The notes: generated by a model from the sequence alone, not told the origin. 64,000 nt of DNA from Haloferax sulfurifontis ATCC BAA-897 (GCF_000337835.1 NZ_AOLM01000029.1:1-64000), one strand, 5' to 3'; numbered from the stretch's first letter, positions 1 to 7,754 are shown. Numbers and translations: made by a program.

Positions 1-443
1 AACGGGATTGAACGATAGGCCTCCGGACCGGGGAGGACGCCGTTCGCGTGTCGCGATGCGGTAGAAACCCAGAACGGGATTGAAACACCTCGAACGGTCA
101 ATCACGGTCGAAGAGCAAGGGCGTCGCGATGCGGTAGAAACCCAGAACGGGATTGAAACTCTACGCGCTGTTGCTCTCTACACCACCGCATAGGTCGCGA
201 TGCGGTAGAAACCCAGAACGGGATTGAAACATGCACGGGTTGGCGTTGACGGTGGCTCGGCATCGCGTCGCGATGCGGTAGAAACCCAGAACGGGATTGA
301 AACAACGTCGCCGACGAGCTGGGCGTCACGCCCAAGTCGCGATGCGGTAGAAACCCAGAACGGGATTGAAACGAGGCTATCGCGTCAGTGATTCAGATGG
401 GCGGGTGGACCGCGATACGGTAGAAGCCCAGAAGGGGTTGAAC
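1..443 (+). CRISPR. CRISPR array, trailer end (truncated at window edge)
   Basis: Five identical 37-bp repeats at 50-86, 123-159, 194-230, 267-303 and 336-372 start GTCGCGATGC and end GGGATTGAAAC. A partial repeat lies at the left edge and a degenerate one at 409-443, with substitutions and two deletions. Spacers are 32-36 bp and all different. Repeats ending ATTGAAAC are typical of type I/III systems, where these 8 nt form the crRNA 5' handle. This and the decayed last repeat place the leader to the left, outside the window, with transcription left to right. No cas gene is visible, so the effector type is unknown. Confidence 0.97.
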
Positions 444-581
444 CTCAAAGATCTCCGACTCGACGGCACCGATTGGCTCGGTCGCAACCACTAAATTGGG
501 ATACCCATCAAAGTGAATTTGTAATTTGCTAGCGTTCTACTCTAATTATGCACCTGCAGCCCCTGCTGAGTGTAACTTCTC

Positions 582-1490
582 TCAGTCGTGGCTAAGCAAC
601 TGGTTCGCGAGGGTTGTGAGTTCTGCTGTCTCATTAATGGCCGCCGTCCATCGTCGAGGTAGCTGTGACTGACCAAATCGAGCACCAGCGACTGCCCCAG
701 CGATAGCACCGATCGTGTCTGCATCACCACCGCGGTTGACCGCGGTTACAATCGCGTCCTCAAGCGTCGCTGCACCAAGTGCGTCGTGAAGTGCAGTCTG
801 CAGCGAGGACACGACGTATCCAGAGGTTTTCAGCGCGTCCGGAGACTCTCCACAAGCAATCGGTTCAAGCGCATCAGTAAGCGCCACGGGAGCATCACTA
901 CCAACGAAGTCAAGTGCGTCACGAAGCGGTGTGTCAGCGTCCTCAAGGAGACCAGCGATTGTGAGGTTCAACACGGCACATCCCCACGTACATCGGGGAT
1001 CAGCGTGTGTGATTTGGGAGGATTGTCGGCTCACATCTACGAGAGTGTCCCAATCAGTCGCATACGGAATCGCCAGTGGTGGACATCGCATCACGCTGCC
1101 GTTCCCAGCATTTTGCCCTTCCGGGCTTTTCTCCCAGACTGCCTGCCCAGCCTCTTTCCATGCTGCACCGTGTTTGAGTCGACTTAGTGCCCGAAGTGTC
1201 ATCCGGCCAATGTCGAATGGTTCGCTGTCGTACCACGCTACGAACCGATCGGCGATATCTTCTGGAGAGAACTCGTCATTTTCTGCAAGGCTTCGAGCGA
1301 TACACAGTGCCTGTTCAGTATCATCAGTAATTGTCCCGGCTGGTTGATTCCAGGTTCCGTACCCAACCATGCCGGTAAGGCGTCCGTGTTCAGCAGCAAT
1401 CGCTTCTGCAGACGTGAACTCGACTGGCCGACCAAGTGCGTCCCCACACGCGAGTCCCAACAGCACGCCACAGGCCCGATTAGAATCCAT
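582..1490 (-). CDS. ADP-ribosylglycohydrolase family protein (DraG-like)
   Basis: This is a predicted cytoplasmic hydrolase that removes ADP-ribose from proteins or small molecules, of the all-alpha DraG/ARH family with a two-metal centre. The N-terminus GLACGDALGRPVEF is the family signature. TDDTEQAL near residue 55 and GGDADTIGAIAGAVAGA near the C-terminus supply the aspartates and threonine expected to bind Mg. About 302 aa is normal for the family. The ATG at 1490 is preferred to a TTG two codons earlier. The gene lies 68 bp downstream of the nuclease gene on the same strand, so co-transcription is likely, and about 140 bp from the CRISPR trailer. The substrate cannot be predicted. Confidence 0.9.
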   Translation of the reverse strand: MDSNRACGVLLGLACGDALGRPVEFTSAEAIAAEHGRLTGMVGYGTWNQPAGTITDDTEQALCIARSLAENDEFSPEDIADRFVAWYDSEPFDIGRMTLRALSRLKHGAAWKEAGQAVWEKSPEGQNAGNGSVMRCPPLAIPYATDWDTLVDVSRQSSQITHADPRCTWGCAVLNLTIAGLLEDADTPLRDALDFVGSDAPVALTDALEPIACGESPDALKTSGYVVSSLQTALHDALGAATLEDAIVTAVNRGGDADTIGAIAGAVAGARFGQSQLPRRWTAAINETAELTTLANQLLSHD

Positions 1491-1564
1491 GCGCAATGTT
1501 CTGGTGACAAATCAAAATTATTTTCGTATAGATGACGTCACTGTCACTGCTTCGGAATTGATGT

Positions 1565-2581
1565 TCACACAACGTCGTGGGGATGTACAACCCACTTCTC
1601 TTTGAAGACATCTAACAGCGCAACACCGTGCTTCTCGAAGCTCGGCTTCATCATCTCATCTTCGGTCCTAATACTTTCAGCGGCTAATACAGGGATTACT
1701 CTTTGTTCAGCTGCGATTGATGGATAGTCCTCAGTAAAACAGTCTGAGTAAAATAGGGATTGGCCGAGATACTGATAGACATCAGAAACAGACCGAATAG
1801 GTTGACTCTCGGTTTTTAACTCGATTACATAGACTGTTTTTGGCCCAACGATAACAAGGTCAACGCGAGCAGCACCAGAGGAAGTCCCAGAGCCGGATCT
1901 CTGTGTGATTTCTGCTTCCGTCCAGAACCCCTTGGGAAGTTTTCTGCGTCCGCTTGGCCCGAGTACTTCCGAAACCGTTCGATCGGTAGTAATCACCCTA
2001 TCTAAAGTCGCCGCAGAGCGCTGTATTCCAACTGGAACCTCCTGTTGAGCAAACACAAAGTCATTCTCCTGCGTCTCTAACCATCTAAGCAACCCCCCAG
2101 CCAGTGCGTCCTCCTCAGCAGTGGTCCCAGAGGCTGCACGGACTGTGATGTCACGTTCTTCAGACGTGAACTCGCTTTGTCTTTGTTCGTATCGCTCAAT
2201 TAGTGCAGTGTCGAGAGAATCCACCTCTGCGTCTCGCTGAATCAGGTATTCTAGCAATTCACGCGCTTGTCCCAACCGTCCGTCTACAGCCTGAGTAACC
2301 GCAACATCACAATTGAGTGGTAGTTGTGCCGATGGAGTATCTACCGAAGGGGACTCATTTTCATCGTAGCCACATAGTTGACCCAAGTAGAATTGTGGCT
2401 GTTCAGCGGGATTATCTCTGAGAACCTCAAGTGGGTTATCAACATCAACTTCACTCAATAATTGGTCTTTAGATAACGGTGTCAGTATATGATGTGTAAG
2501 TGCCAAATCATCCGGCGTCAGACTCTGAGAACCATTGGTTCTCTCGTACAGGAGGTGCAAAGGCACTTCAAATACTTTCAT
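1565..2581 (-). CDS. PD-(D/E)xK-type nuclease-like protein
   Basis: This 338-aa acidic protein is not recognised by name. Its C-terminal third has the core of a PD-(D/E)xK nuclease: an aspartate in RVDLVIVG (about residue 243), then YVIELKTES (E-x-K) about 12 residues on, followed by a helix containing YQYLGQ. This arrangement occurs in restriction-like and repair-like nucleases with an N-terminal recognition region. The first 200 residues are glutamate-rich and have no motif I know. The gene heads a two-gene minus-strand unit with the ADP-ribosylglycohydrolase. A defence role is plausible but is inferred only from fold and CRISPR proximity. Confidence 0.6.
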   Translation of the reverse strand: MKVFEVPLHLLYERTNGSQSLTPDDLALTHHILTPLSKDQLLSEVDVDNPLEVLRDNPAEQPQFYLGQLCGYDENESPSVDTPSAQLPLNCDVAVTQAVDGRLGQARELLEYLIQRDAEVDSLDTALIERYEQRQSEFTSEERDITVRAASGTTAEEDALAGGLLRWLETQENDFVFAQQEVPVGIQRSAATLDRVITTDRTVSEVLGPSGRRKLPKGFWTEAEITQRSGSGTSSGAARVDLVIVGPKTVYVIELKTESQPIRSVSDVYQYLGQSLFYSDCFTEDYPSIAAEQRVIPVLAAESIRTEDEMMKPSFEKHGVALLDVFKEKWVVHPHDVV

Positions 2582-3015
2582 CAGTCTAGACGAGAGTCAG
2601 TCAAAGTAATAACATAATGGGTGTGCAGTATAGTGACCATCTCGACCGATATTCGTCTGTGTTTTTCTGAGGATAACGAGCAATTAGACCGTTCTCTTAG
2701 ATCTCGTTCGACAAGCCCTGTCGCTTAGAGTTCAAAGAGTGCGAACAGTCCTGAAACATCCTCTCGTACGGGCTAATATCCAACTGTGAGTGCCGGCTAT
2801 TACAATAATCACGTTGTACTAGCACTTTTCCACCTAAGCGAGGCTATCTGGACACAGTCAACGTCTTTGTCGGACGCAATTTCAGAGCCACAATATTGTC
2901 CTTGAATACAGTGTGCTCTCTACGGCAGAGAACAATCGAATTACTCAACAATCATCACCAAAAGTCTCATATCCGATGTAGTGCTTTATTACAAGTACAT
3001 CCAATTTGAGACACC
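2582..3015. other. Intergenic region, divergent promoters
   Basis: This 434-bp region between divergent genes has no convincing ORF. It is AT-richer than its surroundings. The only signal I see is a TATA-like TTTATT at 2985-2990, 26 nt before the ATG at 3016, as expected for a leaderless haloarchaeal transcript. Confidence 0.5.
2985..2990 (+). promoter_or_regulatory. TATA-like box for the HTH/nucleotidyltransferase pair
   Basis: TTTATT lies 26 nt upstream of the ATG at 3016, the spacing typical of leaderless archaeal transcripts. Confidence 0.45.
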
Positions 3016-3942
3016 ATGCTAGAGGAGAATGAGTTGCGAATCATGGCGACACTTGATTCCCCTAAAAAGCGCCGAGCACTTGCCGCTGAACTGGGGTATG
3101 AGCCAGGAACCATCACGAACGCTGTGGTCCATCTCGAAAAATTGGGATTGGTCACCCGCGAACGGGTAGGCAACGAGACGATAATACACCCTACATCTGC
3201 GAAGTGCCTCGAGGTGTACCAGGACCTCACGGCAACCAATCCCCACGTTGACTTCCCGGAATTGCTGACGTCGTCGATGCTTCGCGTCCTCTATTACCTC
3301 CACGCCGATGAACCGGTGTCGGCAGCCGAGCTTGCCCAACGAACCGATGTGTCACGAGCAACTGTCTATCGGACGCTCAAGACGCTCACAAACCGGGCAA
3401 TAGCTGTTAAGCAAGGAACGAGATACCGCCTCACCGAACAGTTCTCAGGACTTCACAAATTCGCTGTGGAACTCCGGCACCAACACCACCGTATGCAAGT
3501 CCAGACCGACATCGGGAGTGGAACACTTCTGTGGGAATCTTATGACGAGTTCATTGTGCGAACAGACGAGGTAGTTGACGACAGTCAGTACCTGCTGACA
3601 GGACTCGATGCATACAACGAATACGGTCTGCAGTTCTTCACGCGCTCGGGGAACTATTACTTCTACTCAGAAAGTCGAGAGTCACTCTCACCGGCCGACT
3701 TGGTCTGTCACCTACTCCTCATCGAGAACGACGCTCGCCACCGAAAGTACGCTATGCTTCTCATTACCGCGACCAACACATCCCACGAAGACGTTCGCGA
3801 AGTCGCAACATCCTACGGAGTCGAAGACATCATCTCACCTCTCTTGACGTACCTACGAACAGAAGGCGAACAGTCCTCAGCGCAAACTCCACCCTGGTCC
3901 GAAATGGAATCGCTCGCTCGTGACTACGAGGTAGAGATATGA
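3016..3942 (+). CDS. Two-domain winged-helix regulator, partner of the nucleotidyltransferase
   Basis: This 308-aa predicted DNA-binding protein has two successive winged-helix units. Residues 1-75 include a helix-turn-helix around AAELGYEPGTITNAVVHLEK. A second unit near residues 95-150 includes AELAQRTDVSRATVYRTLK. The C-terminal half has no motif I recognise. Its stop overlaps the start of the nucleotidyltransferase (ATGA), so the two are translationally coupled. The HTH-plus-nucleotidyltransferase order matches the AbiEi/AbiEii and MNT-type layout of toxin-antitoxin or abortive-infection modules. I infer that this is the autoregulating antitoxin. An ordinary regulator is the alternative. 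Confidence 0.75.
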   Translation: MLEENELRIMATLDSPKKRRALAAELGYEPGTITNAVVHLEKLGLVTRERVGNETIIHPTSAKCLEVYQDLTATNPHVDFPELLTSSMLRVLYYLHADEPVSAAELAQRTDVSRATVYRTLKTLTNRAIAVKQGTRYRLTEQFSGLHKFAVELRHQHHRMQVQTDIGSGTLLWESYDEFIVRTDEVVDDSQYLLTGLDAYNEYGLQFFTRSGNYYFYSESRESLSPADLVCHLLLIENDARHRKYAMLLITATNTSHEDVREVATSYGVEDIISPLLTYLRTEGEQSSAQTPPWSEMESLARDYEVEI

Positions 3943-4781
3943 CCCGCGAATCGACGTTGGAATACACGGCGATCCGAGAACAGTTTCACGAACTCGCGAA
4001 CCTGATCAACGAGCCGATCACGGTGTACCTCATTGGAGGAGGTGCTCTTACGCTCCAAGAGCTCAAGAACGCGACAAAAGACATCGACCTCATCGTCAGA
4101 GAAGAGTACGAACTCAAGCAGCTTTGGGCAGCACTCACCACGGCAGGATATGAGCCGCCAGAAGATCTCGAACAAGAGTATGACGAACTTGATGCGGCGT
4201 TCATCCTCGAGAACGGTAAGCGTCGATTCGACGTCTTCCACAGACAAGTCGCCGGCGTACTCATGCTGAGTGACGATATGGAGGCCCGAAGCCAGCACCT
4301 CTTCGAAGACGGACCGTTGACTGTCCGGATGGTGTCACTCGACGATATCTTCCTCTTCAAATCGGTCGCGAATAGAGACGATGACGTCGACGACATGGTT
4401 GTACTCGCACAAGCAGGAATCGATGAGGAGTTAATCGTCCAAGAGGTGCACACCCAGTTGTCGCTTATTGGTCGAGACGAGTTTGTCGGTGCGATGAAAC
4501 ACAAACTTGCCCGTCTCAAAGAGCAAGGGTACTCATTCGACATCCAAGATGAAATCGAACGTTTGCACTCGCGAACCGTCGACGGTGAACGGGTCGCTCA
4601 GTGTATTCGACTACTTTCGGAAACCGAATACGATGACGACCTGTACGAAGGAGTTCCCGAACGGACAGTTGAATCGAGGGTTGGTGAGGAGACAGCCACG
4701 TCTGGTATTAAATGGCTCCAACAGATCGGGCTCGTAAGATACGGTGAGGACGGCTCACTCGTCCTCCAAGAGAAAATTTGA
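3939..4781 (+). CDS. Nucleotidyltransferase-fold protein (DUF6036/AbiEii-like)
   Basis: This 280-aa protein has a minimal nucleotidyltransferase core. YLIGGGALTLQELKNATKDIDL (about residues 31-52) holds the GG-alpha-helix and the D-x-D metal pair, and RRFDVFHRQV near residue 95 supplies the third acidic residue. The middle includes VRMVSLDDIFLFKSVANRDDDVDD, typical of DUF6036-like enzymes that transfer nucleotides to RNA or protein. The C-terminus resembles a small winged helix (TSGIKWLQQIGLV). It overlaps the upstream HTH gene by 4 bp. In related pairs this component is the toxin. Its target here is unknown. Confidence 0.75.
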   Translation: MTRESTLEYTAIREQFHELANLINEPITVYLIGGGALTLQELKNATKDIDLIVREEYELKQLWAALTTAGYEPPEDLEQEYDELDAAFILENGKRRFDVFHRQVAGVLMLSDDMEARSQHLFEDGPLTVRMVSLDDIFLFKSVANRDDDVDDMVVLAQAGIDEELIVQEVHTQLSLIGRDEFVGAMKHKLARLKEQGYSFDIQDEIERLHSRTVDGERVAQCIRLLSETEYDDDLYEGVPERTVESRVGEETATSGIKWLQQIGLVRYGEDGSLVLQEKI

Positions 4782-4828
4782 TACTCGAATGGTAAAAGCC
4801 AAACATCGTTTTCCCGTACCATCAATTA

Positions 4829-5029
4829 ATGAGCGGGTCAAAAGACGCGGACACGAGACCAAAAATATCAGTTGCAGTTGTAGATAAGACGCACACGAAC
4901 GAAATCCCTGACAATATTGACTCTGATTTATATACGACAACAAGGCCTGAATCATCGTTGGTTGAGTTTGCGGCTGACCCTGACGGGGAGCTGGCAGAGG
5001 CACTCAGGCGAAACGGATTTGACGTCTAA
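4829..5029 (+). CDS. Small hypothetical protein
   Basis: This 66-aa acidic protein starts at an ATG 47 bp after the nucleotidyltransferase stop. It is not recognised. It has no cysteines, membrane segments or known motif. The composition (DADTRPKISV near the start, DPDGELAEALRRNG near the end) is compatible with a real haloarchaeal small protein and may be a third gene of the preceding unit. Confidence is limited by length. Confidence 0.45.
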   Translation: MSGSKDADTRPKISVAVVDKTHTNEIPDNIDSDLYTTTRPESSLVEFAADPDGELAEALRRNGFDV

Positions 5030-5085
5030 GCTAATCCACTTGCACACCTACCTAACAGATATTCCTGCGAAAAAGTTGTAGAAAT

Positions 5086-5105
5086 AATAGTATCTCAACA
5101 GAGCC
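5086..5105 (-). mobile_element. Solo terminal repeat of an IS6-type element
   Basis: Read on the minus strand this is GGCTCTGTTGAGATACTATT. It matches the terminal inverted repeat at 45227-45243, 45705-45721, 62514 and 62638 (GGCTCTGTTGAAA). No mate is seen nearby, so it is probably the end of a decayed haloarchaeal IS6-family element or MITE. Confidence 0.5.
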
Positions 5106-5266
5106 AGTGACTACTATACCGCTGACCCAACGCCTCGGTTTCCTCGGTAGAACCCGCTGATTTGTCGCAAAGATAGTTTTTCTGTCGGTCTTTGTCAAGC
5201 GAGCGTACAAAAACTGTACTCTGTGCGAACCTAAGTTTACAGATGAGCAAGGCGAGTGTTTCGGGG

Positions 5267-5392
5267 TCAAGCCCTATCGTCTCGCGTTCGGTCCCCACGA
5301 ACAAGTTCCTCTGGAGGGGTCAAAGCATCGAAGTCTGGTGCTTCAGTTCGCTCTTCGGCATCAGCACGGAGCTCAGAGCGTGGGTGTTTCAT
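5267..5392 (-). pseudogene. N-terminal remnant of a haloarchaeal HTH protein (possible DUF7342)
   Basis: A 41-codon reading frame runs from the ATG at 5392. Its sequence PDFDALTPPEELVRGDRTRD resembles the N-terminus of haloarchaeal DUF7342-type winged-helix proteins as I recall them, then stops at once. The family is the same as the intact genes at 6216 and 61981, though these two have different N-termini. It is probably a truncated relict. A chance ORF is possible. Confidence 0.35.
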
Positions 5393-5459
5393 ACCCACAC
5401 CACGTGATTCTCGGCAATCAATTTTTCTAGCACGGATTATTCCGTCTGTATGATTCGAG

Positions 5460-5650
5460 GAGTTACCCGAACGCACACCCCCAGTCACGAGTGAAAGTCC
5501 TGACTCGTCTACTATGACAACACACACCCAGTGTGCGAAGTGTAAATACGCACTACTCCTACGCAAGAGCCCTTCATGAGTAATCTTCTCTTCCCCAATT
5601 ATTCATCTTGCACACGGGGTACTGAACCGTACTTGAGCGTGTCTCTTGTT
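5460..5650. repeat. Paralogous segment, copy 1 (with CxxC mini-ORF)
   Basis: This segment downstream of the small gene at 5650-5969 is similar to 18465-18637. On the plus strand both encode the tail CAKCKY followed by a basic stretch. Here it is a complete 21-aa ORF at 5514-5579. In the other copy an upstream stop leaves no start codon. It may be a relict of a zinc-binding protein or merely conserved DNA of the duplicated module. Confidence 0.5.
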
Positions 5651-5969
5651 CACCCGTCCTGATTGACTGGGCCTTTATACTTCGACTTGATTTTGTCCCC
5701 CTCTCTCCATGCCAGTAGTAGTATCGGTTGTCGTTGATCTCTTTGACAGTGATCGTCGCCTTCGTGGGGACATCGTCTGGAAGGTCGTCCGACCGTTCTT
5801 CGAGCTCGCCTTCCGGTGACTCGTCCTCGAGACGAGCCTCGCGCTCCTTGTGTTCGGCCAGTGCTTCGGCATAGTGGACAACGTCTCGAAGGCGGGTCGG
5901 CCCCAACTCATTGAGAGCGTTGACGACTTCCGTGGGGAGGTTCGGCGGCGTTGGTGGTTCGTAGGACAT
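5650..5969 (-). pseudogene. Frameshifted copy of the small acidic protein gene at 18638-18961
   Basis: The protein starts MSYEPP at 5969. It matches the intact copy through EVVNALNELG, EDESPEGELEER and DVPTKATITVKEINDNRYYYW. Near 5709 a single base is missing relative to the 18.7-kb copy. Restoring it gives GDKIKSKYKGPVN and a stop at 5650-5652, as in the other copy, whereas the uncorrected frame runs on to 5574. The function is unknown. The ATG lies just downstream of the bipartite operator at 5986-6026. Confidence 0.75.
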
Positions 5970-5985
5970 CGGCTGCTGCCTCGTG

Positions 5986-6026
5986 TTAACCAACACAAGT
6001 CGCTAATCAAAAGTTTTGTTGGTTAA
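5986..6026. promoter_or_regulatory. Bipartite operator TTAACCAACA-N21-TGTTGGTTAA, copy 1
   Basis: The perfect half-sites TTAACCAACA (5986-5995) and TGTTGGTTAA (6017-6026) are separated by exactly 21 bp. This gives 31 bp between half-site positions, about three helical turns. The same pair with the same spacing recurs at 18978-19018 and 61848-61888. It lies 16 bp upstream of the minus-strand small gene and 190 bp upstream of the HTH gene at 6216, so it could control both. Confidence 0.75.
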
Positions 6027-6215
6027 GTCAGTGCCGCGAATCGTATCCAAGACTCAGAACAAACCCACACACCCTCTTTTCAGCTCACCATCCACGGGTC
6101 AAAGCGCCAAACCAGGATTATCATACAAAGTATCATACCCTAGAAGGTGTTATCGAAATTGCAAACATATCTTAGCACCCACAAACTAATATGAGCGCAA
6201 TCCTTCTCTAGGACA

Positions 6216-6761
6216 ATGACTGAGGATACGCCGTCTCCGCCGGACATGAATCTGGCCGGAGAGTGGGACAAAGCAGTCGAGAGCCGGACGGTCAAAGATC
6301 GTGTGTATGAAGCAGTAACGACGCTCACGTCGACGACCACTGTTGCAGATGTCGCAGAACGTGCTGACTGTACAAAAGAAGGCGCACGTCCTCATCTCGA
6401 GTGGTTCGTTGACGTCGGAGTGCTCGAAAAAGTCGCCGACAATCCTGCGCTCTTCGTTCGCAATGAGGCCTACTTTGAGTTCCGTCGTATCACGGAACTG
6501 ACCCGGGAGCTCAATACACCAGAAGCGGCTGAGGAAGCAATCGACGAGTACCGAGCCCGAGAACAGGAGCTCTCGAGTTACTTTGAGGAATCCTCGCCTG
6601 AGGCAGTTGTCCTTTCCGAGACGACGTACGACGATCTCGATGAGGCGTACGATAGACTGAGTGAATGGCGAACTGTCACTCGCCGCCTTCGTGAACTCCG
6701 AGAAGCCAAATTCCGTCTCGAATCAAATGTCAGTGGAAGTCCTGCCTCCTCGTTTCCCTAA
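6216..6761 (+). CDS. Haloarchaeal HTH protein (DUF7342-like), candidate antitoxin
   Basis: This 181-aa protein has a winged-helix domain near residues 25-85 (VADVAERADCTKEGARPHLEWFVDVGVLEKV) and then a long helical, coiled-coil-like C-terminus. It is clearly homologous to the protein at 61981: both share the Y-F-E-(F/W)-RRI segment after the winged helix. The gene ends 5 bp before the TumE-like gene, indicating an operon. A protein of this kind next to a TumE-like partner is probably the DNA-binding antitoxin. The upstream bipartite operator is its best candidate binding site. Confidence 0.75.
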   Translation: MTEDTPSPPDMNLAGEWDKAVESRTVKDRVYEAVTTLTSTTTVADVAERADCTKEGARPHLEWFVDVGVLEKVADNPALFVRNEAYFEFRRITELTRELNTPEAAEEAIDEYRAREQELSSYFEESSPEAVVLSETTYDDLDEAYDRLSEWRTVTRRLRELREAKFRLESNVSGSPASSFP

Positions 6762-6766
6762 CCTCG

Positions 6767-7252
6767 ATGGGACGCACAGATGACCTCAACGAAGAACGGA
6801 TGCGAATTCTCGGTGGTCGACTCGCAGATCTCTCGGTAACCGAGACCGTCCAGTACTTCCCGTCTGGAAAGGAAGACCGTGTTGTTGCCACTCTCCAGTC
6901 GAGTTACTATCCCGACGTCGTGGATACTGCTACTCTCGAAATCCGTCTTCGACTGAATGGTGAGTTCAATATCCAGTATTTTGAGGAATGGGCTGGTGAG
7001 CGCTGGTCGTGTCGATGGGACCGCCACCCGAATACACACAACACACGCGACCACTACCACGTACCACCCCAGCCGCGAGAAGAGAGTGCGGTCGATGCAG
7101 TCTACCCAGAAGATCCGAATGACGTGCTTCGGATGGTTCTTGAGACGATAGAGAAACGAATCAACGATATCTGGGCGACAACAGATCCGATTTTCCCGTC
7201 AGAATACGAGTTCAAACAGGAGTACAGTGCAGACTACCTCGTGGACACGTAG
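6767..7252 (+). CDS. TumE-like (DUF6516-type) putative toxin
   Basis: This 161-aa protein has a central beta-rich part (ATLEIRLRLNGEFNIQYFEE, about residues 56-75) followed by SCRWDRHPNTHNTRDHYHVPP. This resembles the RWD...PHH...H signature of the TumE/DUF6516 family, RNase-like toxins paired with TumA-type antitoxins. The C-terminus DPNDVLRMVLETIEKRI is shared with the gene remnant at 63311-63439. The gene sits 5 bp after its HTH partner. Family assignment is from motif recall, and the catalytic activity is inferred. Confidence 0.6.
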   Translation: MGRTDDLNEERMRILGGRLADLSVTETVQYFPSGKEDRVVATLQSSYYPDVVDTATLEIRLRLNGEFNIQYFEEWAGERWSCRWDRHPNTHNTRDHYHVPPQPREESAVDAVYPEDPNDVLRMVLETIEKRINDIWATTDPIFPSEYEFKQEYSADYLVDT

Positions 7253-7261
7253 CGCAGTTTG

Positions 7262-7414
7262 TCACTCTGGACGCACAACGTCATCGCATGAATAGCACTC
7301 TGCAAACACGCCAGTTGTCCCATCGGCGTCCTCAAACTCAATGAGCGACTGATATGCCTCAATCTCTTCGCCGCAATCAGGACACCGACCAAGTACTGTT
7401 GAATCAGTCGTCAT
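7262..7414 (-). CDS. Small zinc-ribbon protein
   Basis: This 50-aa protein is too short for most gene callers. It starts MTTDSTVLGRCPDCGEE and ends ECYSCDDVVRPE, giving two C-x2-C pairs about 28 residues apart, which should bind one zinc. It converges with the TumE-like gene, with 9 bp between stop codons. A close copy at 19281 (minus) has lost the stop codon. The conservation of start, cysteines and length between the copies supports a real gene. Its function is unknown; nucleic-acid or protein binding is possible. Confidence 0.75.
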   Translation of the reverse strand: MTTDSTVLGRCPDCGEEIEAYQSLIEFEDADGTTGVFAECYSCDDVVRPE

Positions 7415-7520
7415 AGGGGAGTGAGAGACGTGTGTGACACAGATTGTCTCCAGTAGCAGCCACGCAGGGCGATAGCAAAGATGTTTGGCCAGAATAACTA
7501 TTTACCCAATACATTCATGA

Positions 7521-7691
7521 ATTGTGTTCATTAACTTTGTTCACTAAACTCTAGGTTGCTCCGCAGACCGTTGCAATCATGCATGAGCATAGTCTCACCC
7601 AGCCATGGCGATCATTGAGTTCGTTCATCTAATGTGTTCAGTCTATTTGTTCATTGTGTACATTCATTGATTAACTCAATGAATGAATGTA
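7521..7691. repeat. Iteron-like repeats upstream of parA (candidate centromere/operator)
   Basis: An AT-rich region holds repeated TGTTCA(T/C/G)T-type words at 7525, 7539, 7635 and 7648. It also has an imperfect inverted repeat, TACATTCATTGA (7659-7670) against TCAATGAATGAATGTA (7676-7691). Direct and inverted repeats just upstream of parA are the usual position of partition sites (parS/parC) and of autoregulatory operators. The role is inferred. Confidence 0.5.
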
Positions 7692-7754
7692 TCTGTTGAA
7701 CGCAATGAGTGCATGCACAGAAGATTCAAGGTGATGGTTCATCATGAACACAGT

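Noticed and set aside
102-335. ORF on the minus strand inside the CRISPR array
   Set aside because: It is made of translated repeats (the same QSRSGFLPHRDA block recurs) and has no coding meaning.
1-2581. Search for cas genes next to the array
   Set aside because: Neither neighbouring gene has Cas motifs. The nuclease core is of the PD-(D/E)xK type but the protein does not resemble Cas4 (no cysteine cluster).
2690-2800. Short resemblance to rRNA-like words (CTCTCGTACGGG)
   Set aside because: No longer rRNA or tRNA structure could be built; coincidental.
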